From contig JAJHZJ010000008.1 in NCBI GenBank assembly GCA_023548195.1, positions 3,434,215-3,498,214 on the forward strand: 64,000 nt of DNA, in the 5' to 3' direction. The DNA is from Bettongia penicillata ogilbyi. Lineage: Eukaryota > Chordata > Mammalia > Diprotodontia > Potoroidae. The position numbers were made by a program, and so were the translations under genes. The notes beneath the pieces were generated by a model. It was not told the origin of the DNA. It saw only the letters and a list, made by a program, of their open reading frames with translations, and searched no databases. This document shows, one piece after another, positions 44,356 through 55,349 of this stretch (positions are counted from its first letter, which is position 1; every line of letters begins with the position of its first letter).

Positions 44356-45235
44356 CAAAGGTTTGTAAAACCTTAAAGCATAGAGAAACAGAAGGTGTAA
44401 TTATGTAAGTCAACTTGATCTCATGGGCCACAGATTGTTTTACTTGATTAGAATTAAAAACTGAAGGATAGATGCACAGTACTGAGTATTTAAAATAGGG
44501 TTTTAGAAAATGGAAATATCTGTTGCTGATAGTCATAAAGAATGTAGAAACCAAGGCCATAGAAGAATTTCTAAAACCTGCCCCTCCCAAGCATTTCTTA
44601 TGTGCCAGCCCAAGTGATGGTCCCAACAGAAATGGCTCAGAAAGTGGGAACCCTCTATAGCTGTACTCGGGCTGCAAGCTGAGAGAGTCTCTCTTTTAAG
44701 GATAACTCTAGCAACAATGCAGTGAATAAACTGGGGGTTAATCCCAGGAAGCTAGAAATGCGAGACTAACCGGAACATCTTTTTCTGAGAAGTGCTTCTG
44801 CCCTCACTGACATCTGTGGGCATTCCACCCCCTCGTAAATGTGGAGATAACAAGGAGGATCTCATAGGAAATCCATGATTTGTGTTTCCCTGGCTAGGCT
44901 CTGCTTCAAACAGCTGGAGACACCTGGGACCGCCAACATTGCTCTGGGGAAACGAGGTTAATGAGAGCAGCACAGGGCTGCTGAGCCTAATATGCTTTGC
45001 TTCTATTAGCATCCTTTTCCCCTCTTCTAGTGCTGTCTTCCTAAAAAGGTTTAATTCACATTCAATTAACATTCTGTTCCTAATAAGAACTAAGAGCAGA
45101 TGGCAGAGATGTTTCATTGGGAGCCCTTGAGGGTGTCAGGGCAGAAGAAGAAAGATGAGAGGGAGCGAGTCTTGCACCTGCTTCATGTGGGAGGATCTGG
45201 GGGCAAACCTCCAATCTCTATAAATCTGTTTACTT
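44356..45235. other. repeat-free segment, possible conserved non-coding DNA
   Basis: No repeats recognised. 44880-45110 contains homeodomain-like TAATTA/ATTAAC words and 'ttcacattcaattaacattctg'. A 121-codon minus-strand frame (44752-45117) lacks any domain. Conservation cannot be tested here. Confidence 0.35.
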
Positions 45236-45239
45236 GGTC

Positions 45240-45760
45240 TGGTCTTATCCTTTCTATTCACTGTCCTGAATTTATTTAGACCTGGGAGAATAGTAAAAGG
45301 ACTCATCCTTTTACTTCTAAAATCAACTATAAACTCCTTTCTTCAACATTTAAAGTCTTTCACAATCTGACCTATGACTTATTCCCTTTCCCTACAGGCC
45401 AGTCCAACTGTTTCTCACCATTCCTTGTATAAGACATTCCATTTGCATCTTTGCGCAGTTACAGGACCATCCTTCCTGCCTAAGAATGTACTTTCCTGTC
45501 ATTTCTTCTTAGAATCTTTAGTCTTCTTCAAGACTCACTCAAACGCCACCTTCTACCCAAGGTCTTTCCTCTTGCTTCCAAACTGTAGAGCTCCCCACAA
45601 ATTACCTTGTATCTATTTCTTATATACTTACATATGCACATGTTGTCTCTCCTTAATAGAAGGCTGAGACTGTTACTTTTATCTTTGTACCTCTAAGGCT
45701 TAGTACAGTGCCTGATACAAACTAGTCACTTAATAAGGGTTTGTAGATTGATTGATTGGT
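45240..45760 (+). repeat. L2 LINE 3' region
   Basis: Long L2 stretch: 'actataaactcctttcttcaacatttaaagtctttcacaatctgacc', 'ttccttgtataagacattccattt', 'aagactcactcaaacgccacctt' and end 'cttagtacagtgcctgatacaaactagtcacttaataagg'. Confidence 0.8.
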
Positions 45761-45954
45761 CTAGTTCAGAGTTGACTTGAAGGACCATAGATAGATTTCA
45801 GTGAAGTCAGTGAACTTGGATGGGGAAAAAAAAATTACATCTCTATTTTTAACATAATTGATTTTCTTTGTAACTAAGTATTTGTCTTATATACATTTAA
45901 AAACATCCTGAGACAAGATACAAAGGCTTCACCAGGAGACCCAAAGCATCCATC

Positions 45955-45978
45955 TCACACACACACACACACACACAA
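45955..45978. repeat. (CA)n microsatellite
   Basis: About 11 CA units. Confidence 0.95.
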
Positions 45979-46032
45979 AACCTCTGATTTAGTTCAATCT
46001 CATATATATGTAAATGCATATATATCTGTGTG

Positions 46033-46034
46033 TG

Positions 46035-46083
<49 letters not shown>
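46033..46083. repeat. (TA)n microsatellite
   Basis: About 24 TA units preceded by a short TG run, abutting the SINE head at 46084. Confidence 0.97.
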
Positions 46084-46085
<2 letters not shown>

Positions 46086-46410
46086 AAGCTAGGTGGCAGA
46101 GTGGATACAATGTGAGACCACATGTGGCCTTCTTGGTCCTTGGTTTTGGCCTTTTGACTGAGTCCAATTTTTATAGAACACATTCTTTTATTAAAGGGAT
46201 TTGTTCTGTGAAGTTTGGATTGAGTAAAAGGGATACACTTGAGGACCTAGAGGGCCATATTGGCCTCAAGGCTGCAGGTTCCCCACCCCTAGTAGAGCAT
46301 GGGCTCTGGAGTCACAAGGATCTCAGTTCAAATCTGGCCTCAGATACCTACTAGCTGTGTGACTCTGAGTCAGTCACTTAACCCCAATTGCCCCCAAACC
46401 CTTCCCCAAA
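46084..46410 (+). repeat. CORE-SINE split by a hairpin MITE
   Basis: Head 'gaagctaggtggcagagtggata' (46084-46107). After the MITE comes 'tagagcatgggctctggagtc', then 'cagttcaaatctggcctcagata', 'tagctgtgtgactctgagtcagtcacttaacccc'. The two pieces join into one SINE. Confidence 0.8.
46115..46292. mobile_element. palindromic hAT-like MITE
   Basis: The left arm ('ccacatgtggcc', 'tggtccttgg', 'ccttttgactgagtccaa', 'atagaaca') is matched in reverse order by the right arm ('tttgttctgtgaag', 'ttggattgagtaaaagg', 'cttgaggacctagagggcc', 'ggttccccacccct'). The RNA or single strand could fold into a hairpin of about 170 nt. The outer left end is lost. Confidence 0.75.
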
Positions 46411-46505
46411 AAACCTTATAGATGGGGAAATTGACATTTGGAATAGCAAAGATTTTAACATGGATCTCCTGGCTTCAAATACATTGATTTCTCTTTCTAC
46501 TACAC
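46411..46505 (-). repeat. MIR fragment
   Basis: 'tatagatggggaaattgaca' and 'ggatctcctggcttcaaatac'. Confidence 0.6.
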
Positions 46506-46555
46506 AAGTAAACCTCTGTCTTTGGGTTCTTGTTACTGGGTTCCAGTTACAACAT

Positions 46556-46708
46556 CTTTTTTTGGAGGGGGGAAGGCAAGGTAATTGGGATTAAGTGACT
46601 TGTCCAAGGTCACACAGCTAGTAGACGTTAAGTGTCTGAGATTGGATTTGAACTCAGGTCCTCCTGACTCCAGGGCTGGTGCTCTAGTCACTGTACCACC
46701 TAGCTGAC
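46556..46708 (-). repeat. CORE-SINE
   Basis: T-run at the left (poly-A tail), 'aattgggattaagtgacttgtccaaggtcacacagctagtag' and head 'ctagtcactgtaccacctagct'. Imperfect flanking similarity 'taacaac...tttt' suggests the duplication. Confidence 0.85.
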
Positions 46709-47285
46709 CTGGTAACAACTTTTTGACCACTACAAGATCAGTTAACTGCCCCTAAATCTATCAACCCTTCAATCCTGTTTTCTGCTTCCTTCTTCTTTCC
46801 AAGGTCTTTCCTTGATCGGACAGGAGCTGTCCTTTGTGGGGGAACTGATTGTGAGGAACATTCTTAGAAAAGAATTTGTCCTTGTGACCTGGAGGCAACT
46901 GATTAAATTTTTTTTTTTTTAAAGTCCCTGAAAAGACAAAGTATCGGTGAGAAGGTCACTAGAAATGCAGAACTTTTTGGGTGGTGATATTTGGAGGAAA
47001 AAAAGGTCATCTTGGAATACAAGTTCTAACAGCCTGCCCCCTAGAGAATCTAGCACTTGAAAGTATTTTTTAGGTCACAAATAACTCAATCAACCCTTGA
47101 AAAATAAGAATACTGTAATTCTTACAAGCAGGAAAAGCTCATTTCTCCCTCCAGAGGTAAAGGAGCCCTTTTAATTCAGGAGTTTAGTGAGACAAACAAT
47201 GAATAGTTGGAAAAAAATTCATGAGACAGGCAACTATGCTGAACTCTAAAATTTGAAACGGTTTAAAAATGAGAAGATTCTTCCT
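46709..47285. other. unassigned sequence
   Basis: Contains a T-run at 46908-46920. No supported gene. Confidence 0.45.
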
Positions 47286-47287
47286 CT

Positions 47288-47430
47288 GATATGGTGAAAA
47301 TTGCACGGAATCAGGAGACTTGGATTTTAATCTTGGATCTGGCACTTTTATTTCTCCAAACTGTAGTTGTCTTACCTATAAAATGAGACTGTCTAATCAG
47401 ACTAGGCCTCCTCTAAGTGCCACTGTTCAA
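47288..47430 (+). repeat. MIR
   Basis: 'tggtgaaaattgcacggaatcaggagacttgg', then 'cttacctataaaatgagactgtctaatcagactagg'. Confidence 0.6.
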
Positions 47431-47715
47431 AAACAGAATAAGGTCTACTTAGGGGTTGCTGGCAATGGTTTAACAACTGGCCCTCTGGGGAAAAACATAT
47501 ATGAGCCACATTTTTAAATTTAATCTGCATCATTAATGTTTTCCCCGTCACTTTCTGAAAGCCACACGATCAACAAAACAGTAAATCAAGCCCTGCTTTA
47601 TATCCTTTGTTGATTTCTAGGGTGCAAATGCTCACACTGCAATTTTAACGATCAGCTCTTCTGAGTTTGCATGAGCCCGCTCCAGCACACCTCTGTTACT
47701 ATGAGTCATGCAGTT
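47431..47715. other. repeat-free segment, possible conserved non-coding DNA
   Basis: 47530-47710 has no repeat signature. It carries CpGs and motifs such as 'tgagtcatgcagttaatga' (AP-1/NRL-like). Conservation is untested. Confidence 0.3.
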
Positions 47716-47830
47716 AATGAACAAACATTTATTAAGTGCCTACTATATGTTAGCCACTGGGGATACAAAGATAAGATTGAAACTGTTCCTGGCCCCTGGG
47801 GCTTACATTCTATTAAGAGAGGCAACCTCT
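47716..47830 (-). repeat. L2 3' end
   Basis: 'aacaaacatttattaagtgcctactatatgttagccactggggatacaaag' and 'ggcttacattctattaagagagg'. Confidence 0.75.
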
Positions 47831-47984
47831 TAGTTAGCCAGTTTAGCACCTTTTCTGAGCAAAGTTCTTTATGGGACTTTTTGAAACTATACCTGGAAAA
47901 TACATTGCATAGGGTTACTAATATAAAGAATAATTCGTGCATGAATATGAATAACAAATATTAGCTGTGATTATAGTCAGTAGT

Positions 47985-48255
47985 GGTTGTACAGGGTACC
48001 TAGTGTATTGGAAAGAATACTCCCGTATCAGGAGAGATTTGGGTTCAAATCTCACTTCTGATACTGTATGACCTTGGATAAGTCACTGCATATACCTGTG
48101 CCTTAGTTTTCTCAACCATAAAATGAGGATGATTGTGCCTTTCATACATTCATTGCAGGACTGCCATAAAAGCTTAATAAAATGAGCTAATATATGTAAA
48201 ATACTTTACACATCTTAAAGCACCATATAAAACTCAGGTATAATTATTGTTTTAC
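47985..48255 (+). repeat. MIR/Ther SINE
   Basis: 'acctagtgtattggaaagaata', 'tttgggttcaaatctcacttctgata', 'atgaccttggataagtcac' and 'aaagcaccatataaaact'. Confidence 0.75.
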
Positions 48256-48372
48256 ATAGAGGAAAGCTGAGAACAATGATATGCCCTCCTGAACACCACC
48301 ACAGAGCAGAGATGAGTAGAACTCAGCCTCAGTCATCTCAGGATTTAAGCGATTATATCCCAGTGCCACCCA
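48256..48372 (-). repeat. MIR fragment
   Basis: Decayed inverted MIR ('tagaggaaagctgagaa', 'gtagaactcagcctcag', 'cccagtgccaccca'). Confidence 0.45.
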
Positions 48373-48455
48373 GACTTCTGTGATATTTTGGGTCTTTTAC
48401 TTTGCCAGTTACTTTTTTTCTACCCAGAAAGATTTTCTTTTAAAAAAAATCTAGG

Positions 48456-48608
48456 AGCAGCTAGGTGGCACAGTGAATAGAGCACTTGCCCTGGAGTCAT
48501 GAGGACCTTAATTCAAATCCCATCTCAGACGTTTGACACTTACTAGCTGTGTGACCTTGGGCAAGTCACTTAATCTCAGTTGCCTCACCTCCCTCCTCAC
48601 AAAACAAC
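48456..48608 (+). repeat. CORE-SINE
   Basis: Full head and core: 'agctaggtggcacagtgaatagagcac', 'tactagctgtgtgaccttgggcaagtcactt'. Flanked by ATCTAGG at 48449-48455 and 48609-48615. It is inserted in or beside an L1 3' fragment. Confidence 0.85.
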
Positions 48609-48615
48609 ATCTAGG

Positions 48616-49020
48616 CGTTATGAAACATATAGAGAAGCATGGAAAGACTTGCATGAACTGATACAAAGTAGACCAATATATAAAATGACTTTGTCAATAT
48701 AAACAGTAAAAACAACTATCAGAAAACAAAGATGAATGTTATAAAGAATATCGATCCCAAAGAAGAAACATCAGAAGACAGCTAACTTCAATCATTTGCA
48801 GAAGTAAGGGGTCTACGGGTGTGGAACACCAGATCTTTTTCTCCATATATTGATTGCTTTTACAGATTTCTTTCTTTTATTCTCGTATTTCTTTCAAGCA
48901 ATTATTGGTTTTAAGTAACATCTCTCTGGGAGGCAGGAGGAGAAGGAATCTAGGGAAAAATCTAGGTGAAGTTGAAACAAAAGTTATCCATGAAAGTCTA
49001 CTTTAAACATATCTGGGATG
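48616..49020 (+). repeat. L1 ORF2 end/3' UTR remnant
   Basis: 'gaagcatggaaagacttgcatgaactgatacaaagt' is the last coding block of L1 ORF2. It is followed by a decayed 3' UTR. Confidence 0.7.
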
Positions 49021-49400
49021 TGAAGAGGAGAATGACTTTTGAAAAGATTTGGGAAATGTCTCTCCAGCTGCTAGCCAACCAGAACCACAACTGCTCTGTT
49101 TCCTCCCCGCTCTCTAGTCAATAACCATTCCTATAGTCAGATTAAGACATCAGATACAAGCTCCATCCATTAAGAACAGAGGCTATATGGTCTGAGTCTT
49201 TTGTGGCCATAGGCATAGCACACGGGCAGTAATAGAGGAAATGGCACTGCCCTTTCCTCCCCCTGCCATCTGACAGTGACACTTTTTAGGAAAGCTGCCT
49301 TTCTTGTTAGATTGTCTCTGTTTGGCTACCGTAACAACTAAAATTCCTTGTGGACCCTTACAGTAATATATGATTATCAGAAGTTAGTATTACTAATCAA
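49021..49400. other. unassigned sequence
   Basis: No recognised repeat or gene. Confidence 0.45.
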
Positions 49401-49404
49401 TAGA

Positions 49405-49625
49405 TCAGTATTCAAGTGGTCAGATATCTGCCTGGCAGAGTGAGGAATTCCTGAGTTCAAGTCTAGCCTCTAACACACTGCCTGTGTGATTCAGATGAAT
49501 TGCTTCAACCTCTCGATGGCTCAGGCAACTCTCTGAGGCTGTAAGCTGAAGAAAAGGTCAAGGAAGGATGAAGTTTTCCCACTGGGAGTTCCTGACATCG
49601 ATAAATGCCCACATCTGATCTTAAA
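49405..49625 (+). repeat. marsupial SINE with 'gggagttcctgac' tail
   Basis: 'gagttcaagtctagcctctaacacac', 'gcaactctctgaggctgtaagctg', 'ttttcccactgggagttcctgacatcgataaa'. The same family occurs at 55350-55760, and its tail appears inverted at the window end. Confidence 0.65.
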
Positions 49626-49713
49626 CAAAAACCAAAACCATGCCTGGCATGTTGCTTGGTATGGAGAATAACTAAGAGAATACCAAAACATTTCATTTTC
49701 TTTCTCTTTTGGA

Positions 49714-49836
49714 GACATTTTGGTTAAGTGAGCTACCCAGGGTCACATAGCTAGTAAGGGTCCGAGGCTGGATTTGAACTCAAATTCTACTGACTACAGG
49801 GCCATTGCTTTATAAACGGAGTCACTTAGCTGGTCC
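49714..49836 (-). repeat. CORE-SINE fragment
   Basis: 'gttaagtgagctacccagggtcacatagctagtaagg', 'ggatttgaactcaaattctactgac', 'cacttagctggtcc'. Confidence 0.75.
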
Positions 49837-49861
49837 TAAAAATGCCAAAATATAAAGAGAT

Positions 49862-50095
49862 GTTATTGTTCAGCCATGTCCAATTCTTTGTGTTCCTATT
49901 TAAGATTTTCTTTGCAAAGATGCTGGAGGGGTTTGCTGTTTCCTTCTCCAGCTCATTTTACAGATGAGGAAACTGAGGCAAACAAAGTTAAGTGATTTGC
50001 TCAGGGTCATACAGCTAGGTAGTCAGCTTTGAACTGAGGAAGATAAGTCTTCCTGACCCCAGGCCTGGGAACCTATCCTTTGTGCCACCTAATTA
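49862..50095 (-). repeat. Mar1-type SINE
   Basis: 'gttattgttcagccatgtccaattctttg', 'tttgctgtttccttctccagctcattttacagatgaggaaactgaggca' and head 'cctttgtgccacctaatta'. Confidence 0.85.
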
Positions 50096-50099
50096 CATA

Positions 50100-51630
50100 C
50101 AAAGAGACATGCTTCTCTTCTGAGTAAGAAAGTTTTGGCTTTTCGCCTAGCAGTTTTTGGTAGTTGTTGTTGAATATGAATGTATGCCTAGGCATTTAAC
50201 ATAATAAAAAGTATAGTTTCAACATTTAGCATAAGGAGGGAAAAGATGGGGGGGGGTGCCTTTCCAAATTTCCTACCTTCTGCTGTTCAGTGTTAATGAT
50301 ATAGAATTTCAGTTCAATTTCCAATCCACAAGATTGTTGCTATAGCATTTTGCAAGTCTCAGGATTAATATGCTTTTTTGTTTTCTCTGCAGTCCCACAC
50401 GTCGGCACAGGCCAATCCATATGGGTTGAATACGAATGTTAATTCCACCCTCAGTAGCCAGCACATGTGGAAAATGTTAGTGCCTTCCTCAAAATGGAAT
50501 TTTTGGGGACTTTTTTAAAATGGGAAGAAAGAAAAACCAACCACCCAGATTTTTAAAGAAAAAGATTTCAGGGCCAGTCCAACAACGATGACGACGACAA
50601 TGTCCCAGAATATCCATAAACCATCTTATTATCTGAGCCAAAGTCAGTAGTGATACTTATTTTAGGGAAGGAAGTTAAAAAAAGGCAGGCTTCTTCCTTT
50701 GACAGCTCAAAGTCATTAGTCCTAACTAAAAGAACATTCTAACATTTGGAGGAGAAAAATAAAACCTAACGTGGATAATCTTGACTTCTTTCTTGCTTCT
50801 CATCCTACACAGACAGGAGAGATGGAACGTTACCTCAGTGAATTCATTTCCGAAGCTAGTTCCAGATGCCCACATTCTGGGAAGGCAACCTAAGGGTTAA
50901 AAAATGTAAACACCAACTCTGAAAGTAAGACTGGTTCTCATGGTAACAGTTAACACACCTTTGTTTCCTACTGGATTTTCAATGACTGTTCTGCACAATC
51001 CTTCACAATTATGGCGAACTGAATGTGGGCAAGTTCTAGAGCAGCTTTGCCAAGACACTCAGTGGGAAGTCCTAATACTGACTTACAATTAGATTTCATC
51101 TTTTGTTTCCTTTGAGCAGGTGAGTGGGTAGTCTAACAATACAGTGGATCAAGCCATCATCCATACTACTTTCTGGGGTCTTTTTTCTTCTGGGCTAGCC
51201 CTCCAAGGCTAGGCCATAGCAGGTACCATGGAAGGCAGTGGAGAAAAAGTTGATTTGCTGTGGTTTGTTTCCCAAGTACAAAAATTCTCTTGTACAGTCC
51301 TGCAGATGAATTTCTTCTTCACTAACTTTCATGGTACCTGCTTCAATGACATAATGAGGTAGATATTTAGTAGAAGAGAAAATTGATCAATTTTTAAAAA
51401 AGCTTTGTTCTTTAGTAGTGACAAGGAGAAACATTATGTTTTTATTTTTAAAAAAATGCAAAGCAAGAAGTACACTTAATGATCACTTTCCACAGAAATC
51501 AACTTGAAGCCAAATCCCCAGAATCTATCCCTGATTGATCTAGGTCTCTTCCCCTATCCACATACAGATGGACTGAGCTAGGCCCAGGGGGAGTCCTGTC
51601 TTGATGTCGCTGGCATACCTGTATGAAATG
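50100..51630. other. repeat-free island with a candidate exon
   Basis: About 1.5 kb with no transposon I recognise, unusual in this window. At 50381-50399 a strong polypyrimidine tract ends in CAG. A 41-codon open frame follows (SHTSAQANPYGLNTNVNSTL..., stop near 50515) with several CpGs. Near 50940-50975 'catggtaacagttaacac' and 'acctttgtttcc' resemble RFX-like and SOX/TCF-like sites. There is no clear donor site. It may be an exon, a conserved enhancer or nothing. Confidence 0.35.
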
Positions 51631-51639
51631 GTACTTGGT

Positions 51640-51850
51640 CAACCAATCAATCAACGTTTACTAAGCATCTACTTTTTGCAAGATGCCGTGCTAAGCACGG
51701 GTGATACAAAAATGTATCTTCCTTCTTCCATTCTTCCTTCTTCCATCTTCCTTCCATCAAAAATGACTCTTCCTTCAAGGAACACACAAACTAATAGAGA
51801 AGATATGCAAAAAAATTTGTCCAAAATGAGCTATACCCAGGAAAAATAAT
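51640..51850 (-). repeat. L2 3' end with a CTTC-rich insertion
   Basis: 'caatcaatcaacgtttactaagcatctac', 'gatgccgtgctaagcacgggtgatac', then (CTTC)-rich 51718-51760, then 'cttcaaggaacacacaaactaatagagaaga'. Confidence 0.7.
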
Positions 51851-51999
51851 TGAAATAATTAAAAAAGGGAAGATACTGCTCCAGGGAATGTTGGGGATTT
51901 GGTATCAAAATAATGATACCCATTGCACAGGTCAGAAAGGGAAGGTTTAAAGCCTTTTTGAAGTCTGAGACAGATGTGCTATAGAATTTAGGAATCCTA

Positions 52000-52257
52000 T
52001 TTTTGAGTTTTTGATGTTTGACATGATTCCATGTCTAACTCTTCGTGACCCCATTTGGGGCTTTCTTGGCAAAGATACTGGAGTGCTTTGCCATTTCCTT
52101 CTCCAGTTCATTTTACAGATGAGAAAACTGAGGTGTAGTGACTTGCCCAGGGTCACACAGCTAGGAAATGGATGAAGTCAGATTTGAGCTTAGGAAGATG
52201 AGTCTTTCTGACTCCAGGCCCAGGGCTCTCTCCACTATGGTACCACCTCACTGCCCC
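52000..52257 (-). repeat. Mar1-type SINE
   Basis: Tail 'gacatgattccatgtctaactcttcg', 'tttggggctttcttggcaaagatactggagtg', core 'acttgcccagggtcacacagcta' and head 'ccactatggtaccacctcactgcccc'. Confidence 0.87.
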
Positions 52258-52566
52258 AGCTGCTCCAATTTTTTGGAGTTCTGTTTGTTTCTTTGTCACC
52301 AAATAGCATATTTCTCTCAGGATGCATGCTTTATAGCACCACCCCTCTCTCAAATGAGTAAAGACCCTATTATTAGTTGAGTCTGATTATTAAGGATCAA
52401 TAAGGGCATGAATATGAGAAACTAAAGAGAATCCCCCAAATACAATTTTTCCTAGTGCTTTTAGCTTTTCCCAACTTTTTGCAGAGTAAAAAGGAGACAA
52501 ATTAACTGATACTTTTCATTTCCCATGCTTTCTAGTGGCATTGCTAATTAATCAAAGAGAAAACAT

Positions 52567-52803
52567 TTGTGCAGGCACTCATGCTAAGTGCTTTGCAAGT
52601 ATTACCTCATTGGATCCTTACAACAACTCAGGGAGGTAGGTGCTGTAATTGTCCCCATTTTACAGTTCAGGAAACAGTCAGACAAAAGGTAAATGACTTG
52701 CCCAGGGTCACAGAGCTACTAGGTTTCTGAGGTTGGAATTAAACTCAGGTCATTCTATCCCCAGGTTCAGTCCTCCAACCAAGTATACCACATAGCTGCC
52801 TCT
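52567..52803 (-). repeat. MIR/CORE-SINE
   Basis: 'aagtgctttgcaagtattacctcattggatcct', 'ttttacagttcaggaaa', 'cttgcccagggtcacagagct', 'accacatagctgcctct'. Confidence 0.78.
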
Positions 52804-52834
52804 AAGAATTTAGGGGACAATGGGGGGAATAAGG

Positions 52835-52965
52835 AACCTGACAAGCATTTATAGGGCACATAGTATTCACATTGTACTTAATTCTGTGCATATGCAAAAA
52901 AAGACAAGATTCTTATCCTTGAGGATCTTAAAATTAGTTGAGAACACAAGACTAATATGGTATAA
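52835..52965 (-). repeat. L2 3' end
   Basis: 'gacaagcatttatagggcac' and 'cttatccttgaggatcttaaaattag'. Confidence 0.5.
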
Positions 52966-53520
52966 TGCAAAACCACTAGAGAATAATTCAAGCAGCTTTA
53001 AATTCAGTGTTAAATGACGTGACAGACTAGCATTTCCCACTCTTTTTAAAGCATGATTCAGTCCATATAAGGGGACTGCCTATCAGGGCCCTAATTAGAT
53101 AGTAACTGTACTATTAATATCCATTGATTGAGAGAATACTTGGGGGTTGGATGGGAGAGGGAGGAAGCTGGGGAGCTAGGGATAAGGTTTAAAAAAGTGA
53201 GAAAAATAAACCCAGAAAGAAGGCCAGAAGGGACAACAGATAAGGAGGACAGCTTTGAAAGTTCCATGTTGCATTTATTATGTACTTAAAAAGAAAGACA
53301 AGGTCTACATCATAGAAACTCATAGTTTCATGTATGATTCCTCCTTCTCTTCTACAAAGTTCATTTTATTTGGTGTTTGTTAAGTTCAAATTAAAAAAAA
53401 AATTTAAAAGAAAACAAATGGTGACAAAAAGCTACCATGAATTAAGAAAGCTTTGAAATAAATTTTCATTTCATTAATCACATTTATATACATTTGAAAA
53501 ATAGCAGTACCTATGTTGAA
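52966..53520. other. unassigned sequence
   Basis: AT-rich; no supported feature. Confidence 0.45.
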
Positions 53521-53524
53521 TTAA

Positions 53525-53628
53525 ATGAAACAAGTATTTATTAATGCACCTACTGTGTACCAGGCTGAGAACATAAAGACAATAACAAAATAGTCTCTAT
53601 CCTCGAGGAACTTACATTTTCCTGGGAA
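53525..53628 (-). repeat. L2 3' end
   Basis: 'caagtatttattaatgcacctactgtgtaccagg' and 'ctatcctcgaggaacttacattttcc'. Confidence 0.7.
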
Positions 53629-54030
53629 CTACATTGTGTGTTAGCCCTCTGTATACACAAGACACATTGTTGAGTCAGTTTCCAGGAGAAAGGATACCCA
53701 AGAAAGACACTACTTGCAACAGGTCTTCATCTTCATGCAGATACAGTTCTAGTCATCAGGGTGGGGTCACAGGACAGTCACCAAGTTTGAAGGGCACTGA
53801 CCCCTTGTGTCTGTCCTCTTCCATTCTCTTGGAATGGAAAGTCACTGACAAAATTGACTTCATTCTCTCTTTCTAGGAAATGTTAAAGGGTCAAATCTTA
53901 GTTCCCTGGACCAGTCAAGTGTCAGGGACAGTTTCCTTGCCTTTTAGGGAAAAAACTAGACTAGCCTACATGGTGGAGACTGTGATAGACACTGTTCCTA
54001 TCACAACCTCGCAGGTCTCCTCTAGTTCTA
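53629..54030. other. unassigned sequence
   Basis: No recognised feature. Confidence 0.45.
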
Positions 54031-54034
54031 AATT

Positions 54035-54245
54035 TGTGGCTGCTCATCTTTCATGACATCATGACCAATGACATGGCAAGTATTTAAGTGAGGCAGAGCT
54101 GTACAAAGTCATCAGCCTCCCTCTCTCCTCCAGAGTCATGGAAGTCCAGAGGTAAGACAAAAGTCAAAGTGACTGGTAATGGCCCAGGATATAGCAGATG
54201 ACCTTGGTCTTTCTAAATTAAGATCTTTCTCGGATCTCAGTTTGT
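54035..54245 (-). repeat. non-autonomous element, relative of 3205-3447
   Basis: Reversed order of the same words: 'tcatgaccaatgacatggcaag', 'aagtgaggcagagctgtacaaagtcatcagcctc', 'cctccagagtcatgg'. Confidence 0.55.
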
Positions 54246-54424
54246 AATAAGAATTCAGAAAAGGTATAATTCATCATTAGATGATACAAAATTGTTTTGA
54301 TTGCAACAACGCCCAAAGACCATTTTTTGAGGGGTTGACATCTACTCACCTGGAAGTAGCCACGTGGATGAAGGTTTTGAACCCCTAAAGTACTAATGTA
54401 TAAGTATTAGTGTATTAGTATTAA

Positions 54425-54730
54425 GTTTTATGGAAAGATCACTGGATTTTAATTCAGAGAACCTACGTCCTACTTACTACTCATGTGTCCTTGGGAAAAT
54501 AATTTAATCTCCCTGGGATTCCACTTTCTCCCTTTAGATTATAAGCACCTTGAGGGCAGGGATTGTCTTTTATCTCTTTTTGCATCTGGCACATGGTAGT
54601 TGCTTAATACGTTTATTGATTATAAAATGGAGTTAGACTAGATGCCCTAGGACTCTTTCTTCATCTGTATAATAAAGGGTTAGACACGATGACCTCTGAT
54701 GTCCCTTGTACCTCTAAATCTATGCTCCTA
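54425..54730 (+). repeat. MIR with an L2 3' end in its middle
   Basis: MIR start 'ggaaagatcactggattttaattc' and MIR end 'aaagggttagacacgatgacctctgatgtccc'. Between them at 54530-54622 lies 'attataagcaccttgagggcagggattg', an L2 3' end. Confidence 0.6.
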
Positions 54731-55019
54731 TTATTTCTCAGTTGTAAATAAATATTATGCAAATTACTAGTGGCCACATGCAAGCGGTATTTTACACAAA
54801 TACTTTCCATCTATTCATCCAACCATCCACCCATCCACCCAGGGCATCTTGCCATCTGCCCTGCCAATATTCCACCCCTACTTTCTACCTCTGGCTTTGA
54901 GAATAGTAACGAAATCAACATTGCTGTTTCTTCTGGAAACAGTATGATGATCTCCAGTTTTGACTCCACTCACCATTTCTGTGACTTTTTAGATGAAAAC
55001 TCTTATCCCTGATCATTGT
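54731..55019. other. unassigned, with a short CCAT/CCAC repeat
   Basis: 54815-54842 repeats 'catccaaccatccacccatccaccc'. Otherwise nothing is recognised. Confidence 0.45.
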
Positions 55020-55160
55020 TCCCCAATATTGGTTGCCTCTCCTTATTACAATGTAACTTCCTTGAAGGACGAGACTGAATTTTGTATCTGTAACCCTTAG
55101 CATAGTACTTGGGACATAGAAAGTGCTTAGCAAATTCTTTTTCTTTTAATAATTCATTCA
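55020..55160 (+). repeat. L2 3' end
   Basis: 'aatgtaacttccttgaaggacgagactg', 'gtaacccttagcatagtacttgggacatagaaagtgcttag'. Confidence 0.65.
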
Positions 55161-55340
55161 GTCTGTCAATAATTTACAAATAAGACTGGTTCATTTTGTT
55201 AATCATTCTTTTACTTGGCAAAATGCATTTTGCTTTTATATTATTTTTCATTTTAATTATTAATTATTATATTATTTTAATTATTCAATTAAAATTTTAA
55301 AATTAAATATTACTTAATGTGATAATTCTGTTTAAGAAAC
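55161..55340. repeat. AT-rich low-complexity DNA
   Basis: Dense TTAATTATT/AATTAAA words at 55235-55320. Confidence 0.8.
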
Positions 55341-55349
55341 AACAGCAAG

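Noticed and set aside
44752..45117. 121-codon minus-strand ORF
   Set aside because: No domain, no signal or membrane segment of note, no splice context; likely chance.
45989..46354. ORFs with YIYIYI runs
   Set aside because: Translation of the (TA)n tract joined to SINE and MITE sequence.
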